A DNA stretch of 64,000 nucleotides from Clavulina sp. PMI_390 (lineage: Eukaryota; Basidiomycota; Agaricomycetes; Cantharellales; Hydnaceae): the NCBI GenBank assembly GCA_015039315.1, contig WIDE01000106.1:39073-103072 (forward strand). The letters are read 5' to 3'. Within the stretch, counting starts at the first letter, position 1. Each line of letters opens with the position of its first letter. The translations under genes and the position numbers were made by a program. A model generated the notes under the pieces. That model was not told where the DNA came from and ran no database searches. It saw only the letters and a list, made by a program, of their open reading frames with translations. Positions 10,845 through 22,061 of this stretch are shown piece by piece.

Positions 10845-13559
10845 ATGGCGAGTGTTGTCGGCATCGATTTCGGCGCCTTGGCGAGCAAGGTACGTTGCGC
10901 CTCGATCGAGCACGAGATCGAAGGAACACCTAGGATCAAAGACTCACTGGATTATCCATTGGAACTTTTCATCTCTTCTAGATCGGTGTTGCGCGTAAAA
11001 AGGGTATCGATATCATCTTGAACGAGTCCTCGACTCGAGCGACACCGTGAGTGCCGCTTCGTTTCCCCTCTCACACTTGACCGCAGAACCCCATATACTT
11101 TCAGCTGTCATGAAAAGTCAAGCTGACGCTTTTTTCCAAATTTCTCTAGATCCCTCGTGTCTTTCGGGCTGAAGCAGCGTGCCATCGGTGAGGCCGCGAA
11201 AACACTCGAGACTAGCAACTACAAAAACACGATCGGCTCCCTTAAGCGGCTGATTGGGCGGAAACTATCGGAGCCAGATGTCGATGAGATTGAGCGAAAG
11301 TACATCACTGCTAATCTCATCGATATCAGTGGCACAGTTGGCGTCAAGGTGTGTATCGTATTTTTTGGCCCCGTATGCAGCCGCGGCCTCTTCGAAACCT
11401 CCTTCTGACCACTCTTATGACTCCTGCTATATCTGCGCTGTATACGTTTAGGTCAACTATCTCGGAGAGCCCCATGATTTTACCGCCACCCAATTAGTGG
11501 CGATGTACCTGGGCAAGCTGCGAGATATCGCGTCAAATGAGCTCAAATCCCCGGTCTCCGATGTCGTGATTGCCGTACCTGGCTGGTTCACCGAAATTCA
11601 ACGGAGAGCACTCTACGATGCCGCTCTAATTGCTGGCCTTAACCCCCTCCGCCTCATCAACGACTCCACAGCTGTCGCATTCAGCTACGGTATCACCAAG
11701 AACGATCTCCCCGACGTTGAGGAGGCTCCTCGGAATGTGGTCTTCGTCGATGTCGGCCACTCCAACTACACTGTCTCTGTGGTTGCCTTCAACAAGGGTC
11801 AATTGGTGGTCAAAGCCACCACCTACAATGCAAACCTCGGTGGGCGCAACATCGACTACGCCCTCGTCAGACATTTCGCCGAGGAATTCAAGACCAAGTA
11901 CAAGATCGATGTGCTCTCAAACCCCAAGGCGACCTTCCGTCTTGCCGCGGCGTGCGAGAAGCTCAAGAAGATTTTGTCCGCCAACAGTGATGCGCCGCTA
12001 TCTGTCGAATCGATCATGAACGATATCGATGCATCCTCCAAGCTCTCTCGCGAGCAGCTGGAGGGCCTCATCCCCGAGGTCCTTGCTGGTGTTATCCCTC
12101 CCATCGAGCAGGCCTTGAACGAGGCAGACCTCAAGCCTGAGGAAATCCACTCCATCGAGCTTGTTGGTGGATCATCCCGTGTCCCCGCCATCCGCGAGCG
12201 CATCAAAGCGTTCTTTGGCGGCAAGACCCTCTCCACCACGCTCAACGCTGATGAGGCTGTTGCACGTGGCGCCACATTCTCGTGCGCCCAGCAGAGCCCT
12301 GCTTTCCGTCTCAAGGAGTTCAACATCTCCGACGTCAATGCTTACCCTGTTCGTATCCAATGGGAGCGCGCCCCTGGTGACCTCGACGAGGATGACACGG
12401 AGCTCCTCGTCTTCCCTCGCGGGAACGCTATCCCAAGCACCAAGATCCTCACGTTCTCTCGTCAAGCGACGTTTGATCTCGAGGCGGTGTACCTCGATGG
12501 GCCAGAGCAGCCCGTCCCCAAGAAGATGAGCCCGTGGTTGGGCAAGGTGACTGTGAAGGATCCCGCTGCCGGCTCTGGTGCGCTGACAACCGTCAAGGTC
12601 AAGTTGCGCATGAATGCCAATGGGACGTTCTCGTTTGAGGACGCGTGGGCCCAGGAAGACGCTGAGCCTGAGGAGCCGGCTGCCCCACCTGCGGATGGTG
12701 CTGCTCCAGAGGCCCCGAAGAAGAAGGTTGTGAAGCGCAAGCTTGGCATCGTGGCGACGGGTCTCGCTGGCGAGTCAGCTACTATCCTAAGCCTGAGGGA
12801 GGTGGAAAACAGTATGCACGCAGCCGATAAGCTTGTTGCTGATACTGAGGTAAATCCCGGCTTCACAAGTTTTGTCGCAAGCATAGATGACTAATCGCCG
12901 GTATTCCTGTTCTATAGGATCGCAAGAACGCCCTCGAGGAGTACGTTTATGATATGCGCGCCAAGCTTGACGGCAAGTATGCGCAATACGCCACCGCTGC
13001 TGAGAAGGAGAAGCTGCTCGCCCAGCTGTCCGAGGCTGAGGAATGGCTGTACACTGAGGAGGGCGAGGACGCGACCAAGTCGGCGTACGTTTCCCGCCTC
13101 GACGCACTCCTCGTCCTCGGTGGCCCCATCGCGAAGCGCTGGACAGAGCACGAGAACCGACCCAAGATGCTCTCTGCCCTGCGTGAGACGATCAATACCT
13201 ACATGCACCAGGCGACTTCGGGTGAGGAGCGTTGGGACCACATCGACGCCAAGGACAAGGAGAGCGTTGTCGAGAAGGCGGCGCTTATCCAGAAGTGGGT
13301 CGATGACAATGTTGCGCGCCAAGCTGAGCGCCCGCTCAACGTTGACCCGATCCTCAAGGAGGAGGAGATCGAGAAGAAGAGGCAGGAGCTGATCTATTTC
13401 GCCACGCCTATCATGAGCAAGTTGAAGCCCAAACCAAAGACGACTGTTGAGACACCTGGCGGCGGAACTGGGACCAATACCCCGAACCCAGAACCCCAGG
13501 CACCTCCTCAGGAGGCTCCTGCCGAGGACAGCGGGCCAACGGAGATGGACGTGGACTGA
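10845..13559 (+). CDS. SSE1: Hsp110-family chaperone (Sse1-type nucleotide exchange factor)
   Basis: Five exons (10845-10889, 10982-11046, 11150-11348, 11452-12849, 12918-13559) encode 782 aa, within the usual Hsp110 range. The N-terminal actin-like ATPase domain begins VVGIDFGALASKIGVAR and carries the Hsp110-type DFG in place of the DLG of canonical Hsp70, then VIAVPGWF and the phosphate-loop-like VELVGGSSRVPA. The substrate-binding beta domain follows, with an acidic Ala/Pro-rich insertion (around residues 500-525, PEEPAAPPADG). A long helical lid runs to a disordered tail ending EMDVD. It acts in the cytosol as the exchange factor for Hsp70 (Ssa) and as a holdase. Candidate heat-shock elements precede it. 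Confidence 0.95.
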
Positions 13560-13821
13560 AACACAGCGCCCTAGACTTTTCGTGTTCACTCCTTCCTTCT
13601 TTCTCCTTTATCTTCATACATTCATTCTTCGATCTCAGCTTGCCCAGTTTACTCTGATTCGAGTCTGATCAGTCTCTATCTCATGGTCCTTGTTTGTATA
13701 TGTCATCATAGTGAAGTAAAATGCATGCCTGTGATTATCTATCATCAAGAGCCTTGCGACATGGAAGCAACATAATGATTTCAATCGATCCCTAGTACCA
13801 ATGAGAGTGAGAGAGGAAACA

Positions 13822-16296
13822 TCATTCTTCTCGGTTTTTTCTGGCTGCCCTCCTCGCCTCCCTAGACTGTCGATCAGCCTCACTCCTTGCTTGTGCGGCT
13901 GCAGCGAGCTCAGCATTCCGCTTCTCAGCAGCAGCCTTGTTCTCCGCGCGTGCGCTCCGATACTGAGGTTTAGCGGCACCCTTACCAGCAGGTGTAGGCA
14001 CATCATGCGATTCCTCTTCTTCCTCCACAGCCTCGCCTTCTTCCTCTTGCCCGTCCACCGACATGGCCATAGAGGTGCGTTTCGCGACGCCAGCGCCAGA
14101 AGCCCTGCCTCCCGCAGCACCTCGAACTCTTCCACGAGTCCGCGCCTTTCCACGCCCTCGACCACGGCCGCCCCGCCCACGTCTCGGGGTATCACCATCG
14201 TCATCCTCGTCGTCATCTTCCTCGTCCTCTTCGTCTCCTTCATCTTCGTCGACGTGGGTCTTATCCTTGGCAGTGCGCGATGCTTTCGACGATTTACGAT
14301 CCTCTTCGCCGTCAACATCCATCGCATCGTCGTCATCAGCATCACCCTCAGTAGATGAGCGATCCCTGTCACCACTGCCTTCGCGATGCGCCAGGTTGGC
14401 TCTCTTGAATTTCTTCAGACACGCGTTACTCCCACCCTCTTCGTACTCGGCTTTCGTGACGGACAGAGATGCGAACTGGGCTTTCTGGGTGGAGGCAAAT
14501 TTATGTGCAGCGTGATAGGCCGCTGTAATGGGACTGGTGAAGACGAAGTAAGAACAATGAGCATACCAATGGCGTAAAACGGAGAAATCCACCCAAGAGG
14601 AGAAGGGGTGCTTACTCGCTCGCTTTGTACAGCCCCACTTTGTGTTCTGGAGGTGCAAGGGCACGTAGCTCCATCTCTCTGGACCCGCCAGACCAGAAGT
14701 TTGTTATTAACGATTAAGATCTGCGAATCGATCCGTGAAAAACGATGGAGACCTACAATCGAGTCTCTATTCCAGGTATATTGAAATTCCCTCCAATCAA
14801 CCCGATATTTGCCCAGAACAGCCCTTGAAGGTCCTCCGGCAAGGAGGTAATAGACGCTGCGATGGTCCTCGGAAGGCCCGCTTGGTCAAGACCTAAAGTT
14901 AGATTAAAGAAAATAGTCAACGACTGCGGATCTTCAGGCCTAATGGTTTCCGCGAGCAGGACCGACCAATATCAGAAGGATGGAACAACACTTCGGGTAC
15001 CGTGAATCGCTCATTACTCATATACAAAACGGCATCATCGATAGTGGCCTGTTTGCGAGCTGGTGGGAGAGGCATCCCAGGAATGGGATTCAGGGGTGTC
15101 TCTACGTCAACTGGGCTAGGTTCTCGTGGTGTCGCGTTTGGTCCTTTGCGAATGTATCCAGCTCGATTGGCGCTGAAGTCTGGGAGCACGTATTCTTGTA
15201 CGATGGGGTTTTTGCGTGAGTTGACTCTTTGAGTAGGAGAGGGAGGGAGCTCGTTAGGGTGGATGATTGTCGCGCGAGTGAAGAATTGAGCTCACTGTGT
15301 GGCCTCGAGATCCTGCGTAAAGGTATTCGAGACATAACAACACTTTTCTTTTACTTCGTTCATCACATATGTGTGCTCCATCATATCCCAGTGCCGGAAA
15401 GAAACAATTTCCTTGAGATGGTTCGTGAGGAGCTTGCCACCGATATCAATTCTGCATGGTCTCTGGAGGTTAGGAGGCTAGTGGGAGAGAGACAAAATGA
15501 CTGACCTTCTGACGCTACTCCACACAATGCTTCCGCTCATTATTGGGATGACATGAGTGAATGAGAAACCCGAATCGACGATGACACAACATTCAGGTGC
15601 TGGCTGGTTTGGCTCCTTGAATAAATCACCATAGGGTGCTAGTGCAGCGGCTGCAGATAATGAGGAAAAAATTCAGAATCTATCACTTCTAAGGGGGCTG
15701 TGTACTAACGGGGACATCGGAAGTATGATTTGAACTGGTACTCCTCAAAGACCAGCTGGTCATAAGTCTCTTGTACGACGGGGAGGTTGAAAGGAGGCTC
15801 AGTCACTAACAGAGAAAGGGAGCGAGGCGTCAACTAGGCGGGTCGTCAGACTTTAGATCGAAGGGGGATTTTGTAGTGTTCAACATCAAGGATGGAGGAT
15901 GACCTACGTTCAAGCAATCGGACGAGAAGGTCTTGTCCCAGACGGCTTTCTCCACATCCCAGTCCGTTAAGATCCCCTAAAAGTAAAATATTCAGTGTTT
16001 TATAATCCAACTGTGGCACAAATAATCAGTAGAACCTTTTCAAATGGTCGCCGATAGTACAGTCCAAAGAAGTCTTTGCACAACTCGATCTCATGTCCAA
16101 TGTATAATTTGGAACCGGCGGCGCCTTTAGGTTTGACAACAGAGTTCGATATGATTCTAGCGCGCGATTTTGTTTATACTTTGGCTATGGTCCCATCGTC
16201 CCCGAGAACATACCTTGGGGCAACATCCTCGGTGGACAGTCCAGCCTTAATGGATGACCCGCCATTGTCGAGGATCAAGACGGGTGCGGTGGGCAT
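13822..16296 (-). CDS. ARP6: Actin-related protein Arp6 (SWR1 complex) with long acidic/RGG tail
   Basis: Ten exons on the minus strand: 16296-16214, 16156-16036, 15976-15908, 15833-15710, 15650-15506, 15451-15296, 15226-14967, 14892-14757, 14678-14616, 14533-13822, giving 622 aa. Arp6 hallmarks are the start [13 protein letters not shown], the FYRRPFEKG-like [68 protein letters not shown] and [16 protein letters not shown]. Arp6 is a nuclear subunit of the SWR1 remodeller that deposits H2A.Z. The actin fold ends near residue 430. The remaining ~190 residues are extra compared with yeast Arp6 (about 440 aa): acidic runs, an Arg-Gly block near residues 490-515 and a charged Ala/Arg/Glu helix at the end. 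MRM2 lies divergently 190 bp away. Confidence 0.93.
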
Positions 16297-16486
16297 ATAT
16301 TACCAGAGGTGTGGTTTAATGGTCCAGGTAGATATAAACCTGGTTCTCTGTAACAAGAGGAGGAGAACACACAGAGGGCACAGTCGAGGCAGCTGGAGAA
16401 GCAACTGCTTCTGTGACTTGTGACTCGGCCCCGAAGCCCCGTCACAAAGTCACCGTGCCACCAACTTTTCCCTTCCTCGCTCTCTC
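16297..16486. promoter_or_regulatory. Shared promoter region of ARP6 and MRM2
   Basis: Only 190 bp separate the two divergent start codons, so both promoters must lie here or overlap it. No clear TATA box is seen. Confidence 0.5.
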
Positions 16487-17401
16487 ATGGCTTTTCTATC
16501 TCGAACCGGCCCCTCACTTCTCCCTCGTCTATCTCGAAATACCTCTTCCCTTAATTCACTTCGCTACGGGTCAACCTCTTCAAATCAGTGGCTTCAGCGA
16601 CAAGCCAATGACTCCTTCGTCCGTCAGCGAAACGCGGATGCCTTTCGCTCGCGGAGCGCATACAAACTCCAGGAAATCGACCGAAAGTTCCACATCCTCC
16701 GAAAGAGTAGTGTCGTAATAGACCTTGGTGCAGCCCCTGGAGGCTGGTCCGAGTATGTTGCACATGTACTACGCGCTGGACGGCGACAATCCGAGCCTGA
16801 ATCCGAATCCGAATCCGAATCCGGGGTGGTTTCCGGTGAATACGATGTGGGCTCCCCGTCACCTCCAGAAAAGGGCTATCTTCCTCCCAAAATAATTGCT
16901 GTGGATCTCCTGCCTATTGAACCCATCGCGGGTGTCTCTGCTATCAAGGGGAACTTCCTATCTCGCAACATATACCTGACTCTCCTTGGGAAGCTTGGGG
17001 ATCGGTATGTTGATGTTGTACTTTCAGACATGTGCGCCAACATGTCGGGAAATAGAGAGAGCGATATTGCTAGCTCATTGGAGCTCTGCACGGCAGCCCT
17101 GACATTTGCCCAGCGACACTTTGGATCACGGATACCAAGAGGACCCGGGAAAGGGACGAAGACTACGCTGGTGTAAGTTGCCTGGGTCTCCCTGTTGATT
17201 CTACTATACTGCTTGCATATTCTTTGCTTACCCACTTTCATCTCCAGCATGAAGTACTTCGCTGATCCCGAGTTCGACACATTCAAGAAGACATGCGCTC
17301 AGTTCTTCGAGCGCGTGGAGGTGTTCAAACCAAAATCCTCACGCGCAGAGTCAAGTGAAATGTACCTTATTTGTTCACATTATCGTGATGCCGGTGAGTA
17401 G
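16487..17401 (+). CDS. MRM2: Mitochondrial rRNA 2'-O-ribose methyltransferase (FtsJ/Mrm2 family)
   Basis: Two exons (16487-17172, 17248-17401) encode 279 aa. The N-terminus is Arg/Ser-rich with few acids, as in a mitochondrial presequence. The FtsJ domain follows: FRSRSAYKL carries the catalytic Lys (K60), VIDLGAAPGGWSE is the SAM-binding motif (D79), VVLSDMCANMSG holds the catalytic Asp, VMKYF the second Lys and SSEMYLICSHYR the Glu of the K-D-K-E tetrad. Yeast Mrm2 methylates 21S rRNA in the mitochondrion, and the same reaction is likely here. An insertion of about 35 residues after the SAM motif contains a Glu-Ser repeat from tandem GAATCC units (16800-16822). The final exon stops soon after the Glu motif, as expected. 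Confidence 0.9.
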
Positions 17402-17832
17402 TGTTTTCCTGTCCTTCGCTATTCTGTCTTCGCCTCGGCCCTTCCACCATCAAGACAATGTCTTGTCATCAGTCCTAGCAGACGCGCAACAGAGGAAGCC
17501 GAATAATATGGAAATTATAATGTCCATGTCCGTCTAGCTGTCGTACAAGTGATTAAATTGAACTGACATGCGAAAACAAAACTCATAATCATGCAAACGG
17601 TTGGGTATGATCAGGATACAAGGGCGCCAGATGGGGGGGATTAGGGCTGGAGGTGAACCCGCCAAACGAAAGCAGAGTGGCAGTAACAAGAGCATAGATA
17701 GGTGAAGAACAATAGACACAACAGGAAGATAGGTAGAGTTAGCATGGCCGAACTAGATGAGACGGATATTTATCACATACTTTATTACTCTAATTGCGCA
17801 ATCGATGCTCTTCTTCCCTGCCTATCTCTCAC

Positions 17833-20800
17833 TCAGCCCCTCCTTGCGCTACCAGGCGCAGACCCACCACCATTTCCACCGCTACTCCCAATCAAGCGTA
17901 TCCCGCCCCTTGAGCTCCCGCTATCGTTGGCGACCAAACTTTCCCGAGCCATCACGTCTTCTTCATCGCTGCTCGAGTTTGGCCCTGGGTACTCGCGCGT
18001 CCGGCTGTGGAAGGGCCTGCGGACGTCTTCGGGCGACGAAAGCGAGTCGGTGCTGTCTCGTGTATCGTATGCGGGCTCACCACTCATATTGAGAAGGTTG
18101 ATCTGGGACCCACTTGCGCCAGCAGGGTTGAACGGGTCGTCTCGATCACGGAAGGGATCCCCAGAGAGTTTGCGCGCGTTGTGCTTCATATGGGACTCGC
18201 GTTCCGCAGTTGATAACCCCATAGATCCGCCGAGTCGTGGGGTAGCGGTGTCGTATGGATCGGAATACCTCCCAACGGCACCATTATCCTCCCCATCAGA
18301 GTATTCAGGTATTTGCGACCCCGCCTGCGTTGACATCGTGATCGTGCTGTTGCGCAGTTGGCGGTCGTTCATTGAGCCCTGGAGATTAGACGTAGCGCCA
18401 GCATTCGACCTGGACCCAGGTGCACGACCGCCGGGGCCACCAAGGGAGTGCTGATGATCATGCACAACGGGGCCGCCTCTCCCTGATGGCGCATAATGAT
18501 GTCGATGCTCGATCGGATCGAACTGAATCGTTCGCGCGCGGGGGCTAGCTGCGGGATTTGCAGGGCTGCGGATGGAGGAGTGCATCGATACATCGTCCTC
18601 GGCCTCTGGTACGTCTGCCAGGACACTTCCACGTCCGGGAACAGGGGCGTCGTAGAGCTGGGTGCGCGGCAAGTTGGCTAGCCCTCGTGTAGTCAGTTCG
18701 CTCGCACTGCCTGCACTCAGACTGCTATCGAGTGGCGCTCCTGACCCATCCCGTCCGCTACCATGGCGCTGATAATCATTTCTCCTTGGGGTCGTTGGGT
18801 TGGAGTATGGATGGCCCGCATTCGCCCGAGGAGAGAAGCCGCTTGCCGAGCTCATGCTTCTTCCCGCAATGCTGCGGACACTCCTAGCACGAATCACGCT
18901 ACCGAATGCTCCAAAGCTCCCACGAAGGGCGTCAATGCCTGGCTCCTCTGCGGCCATGAGATCGCCCTTTTCTGCAGCCTCGATATTTGAGCGAGAGGCT
19001 TGGAGTAGGATAGTCGATTTTCTGTCCAGGCCGGTAAGCGTTTCAGGATCCACTTTCGACATTTGGAGGATGATGATGCCACAACCTATTGAAGTCAACA
19101 CGAACAGAACAGGAATAGAAGAAAAATGTCGATAAAGACGAATCAATGAGATGAAAAGAGACGAGATGTAGTGAAAGATTGGACGCACATATTACGAGGA
19201 AGCCACTGTTCGACGAAGATCCGAGCGACAAGTAGTGAGCTCTGTGCACGTGCAACAGTGTTTCGAAGGGTTGGACTCACAGGACGACAGTTATGATCTG
19301 TGCAACAGTGGCGTGTAGGCCCTTGTAAAGGATCACGGACGTGACAAGCGTGAAAAACGTAAATATGACCTAAACGATGATAGAAGACGTGGTAATCATA
19401 TGTTAGTGTTCATATGCAGATGTGGGATATTGCGAAGTAGGACAAGGCAAGCATAATCGAGCGAGTTGCAAAGCTGTGCATGCAGCATGTTGATCGTGCG
19501 CTTGGCGGTGTCTGATCCCCGACGCCTGCCGCCCAACAAAAAATGAAATGCAAGACTCACATAATAGGTTGGAGTGACTAATCGGCGGCAAATAATAAGA
19601 TATGAGCATTTCACCTGGATCAAACCCGATATGCTCACCCATAGCTATACGAAATGGCAAATAAGCTTAACTCTGAAGGAATCAAGAGGTTGCAAAACAT
19701 ACCGGTATTGAACAGCGCCAGCGCTTTGTTCAGGAAAAAGATCTCCGTTACTGAAATTCGCCAACAAGGAGAAAATCAGTCTTTGGCCATAAGTCCAAGG
19801 GATATTTGGGACTAACCCAGTGTTATGATGACGAAGACCAAAAGCTATGAAGTAAAAATAAGCCTCCATGTCCAGCAGCAGTGTACCACGGATGAAGAAC
19901 TCACGAAATAGATGAACCAATACGTGAACTAGAAGCGCATTGAGGCATAACCATGATTGAAAGTAGCGCGCAGGAGATAATGGTAGGTCGTAAATCAGAT
20001 GAGATGAAGATTTGCCCGGCCCAGATGGCAAGCCACAAGATACGTCAGAAGGTGGCGCTGAGGAAATGATGAATACCACACGCACCTGGTTATCACCCCG
20101 AACTGAGGTAACGATCGAAGAGCCAAGACCTTGCGTGCAGCTAACACTGAGACCTCCGAACAAGCTGCAGATGAGAATGTACCAAATCATATTCTTGTTG
20201 CCCCATCTGAGTTCACCAAATCAGTCAGCAAGGCAAAGTGTGGACAACGCGTTGAAGAATGCAAGGAATACCTTGGGGCGATGAAGAGGATGATACAGAG
20301 GGCGGTGAGGATGACAAGTGATCCATAGATGATGAAAGAGGGCGAGACGAAAAGCGATTGGAACTCGCGGATCGTTGCAGCGCTGCTCTCTTGGGGCCCA
20401 TTGATGGCAATGATCACTGAGCCGACCTATGTCATAGAAAGGGAGAATCCATTAATCGCCAGGAAGAAGAGAGCCGAATATTGATGGACAACGGATTGGC
20501 GGGGATATTAGGGTATCCGAGGGCCAGACCCCTCAAGCGATTGCTGCGGCTGGCTCTAATAGCGCGCGGTGTTCAAGCAGTGATGCAATCGCTTGCCAGC
20601 ATCAAAGATGGAAAGAGGAGGACGTGAAGCACTTACGATGCACAAGAAACACCCACACCACCCAAAGAATGTGAGAGATTCCTTCAGGAATATGGATGAT
20701 AGGATGGCGCAGATGACAACAGAGAGTGCGCCCAACGGCGTGACGATAATGGCAGGAATGAAGGCGTAGCTTCCAAAGTTACACAATTCTCCTAATATCA

Positions 20801-21301
20801 TCATGATCATCCCTGTCAAGCGTATATTTTGAGTGCAACCATGCAGAGAAGGAGCGGACGGCGGGGTGCATCCCCGAAGCGAACAGCGAGGACAAATTCG
20901 TTAGAACCAGATAGACAAGTAACAGGGAAGAGGGAGAAAAAAATCACTTGCCTGTCCACCACATCGGTGATTTCAGATAGCCAACTCCCTCACCGGCTGG
21001 CCCACCTTTCTGGGATGCGAGTAGACCTGTTCACACATCCCCACAATACGTCAGGGCCACCACCAACCAGCTACGGATTCGAGAACCACAGAGAGCTAAC
21101 CTTTCTTCTTGAACACGAAGGAGGACCCAATCAAGAGGCCCGAGGTGATAGCAAGGATCTATAACCCAAAGCATGAACGAGATGATACACATTGAACATT
21201 ACGTCGACGACGCCAGAACGTACCACCCCGACGATCTTGAATGCGGCAGGTTGTGACGAAGATGAGGCCACAGAGGTTGAAGATGGTGTTGCTGAAGACA
21301 T
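17833..21301 (-). CDS. NIPA-type magnesium transporter with long disordered tail
   Basis: Thirteen exons on the minus strand (21301-21224, 21158-21101, 21026-20952, 20812-20637, 20426-20272, 20206-20086, 19928-19905, 19844-19817, 19750-19703, 19577-19561, 19369-19281, 19205-19189, 19085-17833) encode 712 aa. The NIPA/DUF803 fold shows SGLLIGSSFVFKKKGLLASQ, GYLKSPMWWTGM, GELCNFGSYAF, IVTPLGALSVVI, FLKESLTFFGW, MVTPTYY-like VTPTYY and ILQMSKVDPE. It predicts about nine membrane helices up to residue ~305 and a Mg2+ import role at the plasma membrane or endosomes. Exons of 17, 17, 24 and 28 nt encode core helices. Intron 20813-20951 begins with GC. The last ~400 residues are a Ser/Gly/Pro/Arg-rich cytosolic tail that vertebrate NIPAs lack. 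Confidence 0.92.
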
Positions 21302-21924
21302 ATTGTACGATATACAGGGGCCAAAGTAGATGGAGTCTAGTGGCCGAGGCTAGGAGTGTGGACAGCAGGTTCACGCTGTGATCGGTTGGGGCCTTGCCCA
21401 GGCAGACACGACAGAGACAGAAGGTTCGTTACAATCACAGAGTAAGAAATAGCACAGTTTTAGAAAATATGCAAGTTTTTGCTGGAGGGTGGAAGCGGTA
21501 TGGGTCGTTACTGAGCTCTGTCGTTGTCGAGGGAGGGCTGTTTGGTCGGGTTTACGTTTGCCGGAACGCAACAAGGAGCTTCACCGCCGTGCAACCGTTC
21601 CTGAAGTCACATAAGTATGGCACCGCCTTCACGCCATCTACCAGCTGAATTTTCAACAGCTCTAGCTGAGGGAAAGAGCACCTCTTGCTTGAATTGTAAA
21701 TCTCTGTCAATCTTCTGAAGCGATGGCAGTTCCGCCACTCTGGTGCATCATTTCCACTCAAATCTTGATAATCATTTTACTCCAGCTATAGATCCAATGC
21801 AATACGGCCGAATTATCCGGCATTTGGGCTGTGTACTTCTTGCTTCTTGTTTGTTTGGCGCGGCAGCAAATCGATTGAAAAAAGTGGAATGCGTTACCCA
21901 AGCGACCTTTTCAACAATCCTCAG
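21302..21924. other. Upstream region of the NIPA gene
   Basis: About 620 bases between the NIPA start codon and the tRNA-Glu cluster. No gene or repeat is evident. Confidence 0.45.
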
Positions 21925-21954
21925 TCGTCTAACGGCTATGATGCAGCTCTCTCA
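21925..21954 (+). pseudogene. Truncated tRNA-Glu copy (5' half)
   Basis: Thirty bases match the 5' half of the tRNA-Glu at 21976-22055 (from the end of the acceptor stem through the D-arm to the anticodon loop) with a single mismatch. The sequence then diverges, and no acceptor partner or T-arm follows. It starts 51-52 bp upstream of the equivalent position of the intact gene. Confidence 0.75.
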
Positions 21955-21975
21955 GTCATGAAGACGAATATCCAG

Positions 21976-22055
21976 TCCGCGATCGTCTAATGGCTATGAT
22001 GCAGCTCTCTCACTAATGGACAGCTGAGGTCAGGGTTCGATTCCCTGTCGCGGAA
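21976..22055 (+). tRNA. tRNA-Glu (anticodon CTC) with an 8-nt intron
   Basis: The acceptor arms TCCGCGA and TCGCGGA pair perfectly. The D-arm is CGTCTAATGGCTATG, the anticodon stem CAGCT/AGCTG (22002-22006, 22022-22026) pairs fully, and the T-arm is CAGGG TTCGATT CCCTG. The anticodon CTC is at 22009-22011. The anticodon loop is 15 nt instead of 7, which an 8-nt intron at 22013-22020 (CTAATGGA) between positions 37 and 38 explains. A T-run at 22056-22061 would end RNA polymerase III transcription. Confidence 0.9.
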
Positions 22056-22061
22056 TTTTTT

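Noticed and set aside
12912..13589. Minus-strand open frame of 225 aa over the HSP110 3' end
   Set aside because: Leu/Arg-rich shadow of the Hsp110 lid-coding exon; no start context or domain.
13801..14515. Plus-strand Ser-rich open frames opposite ARP6
   Set aside because: Low-complexity complement of the acidic and Arg-Gly-rich ARP6 tail.
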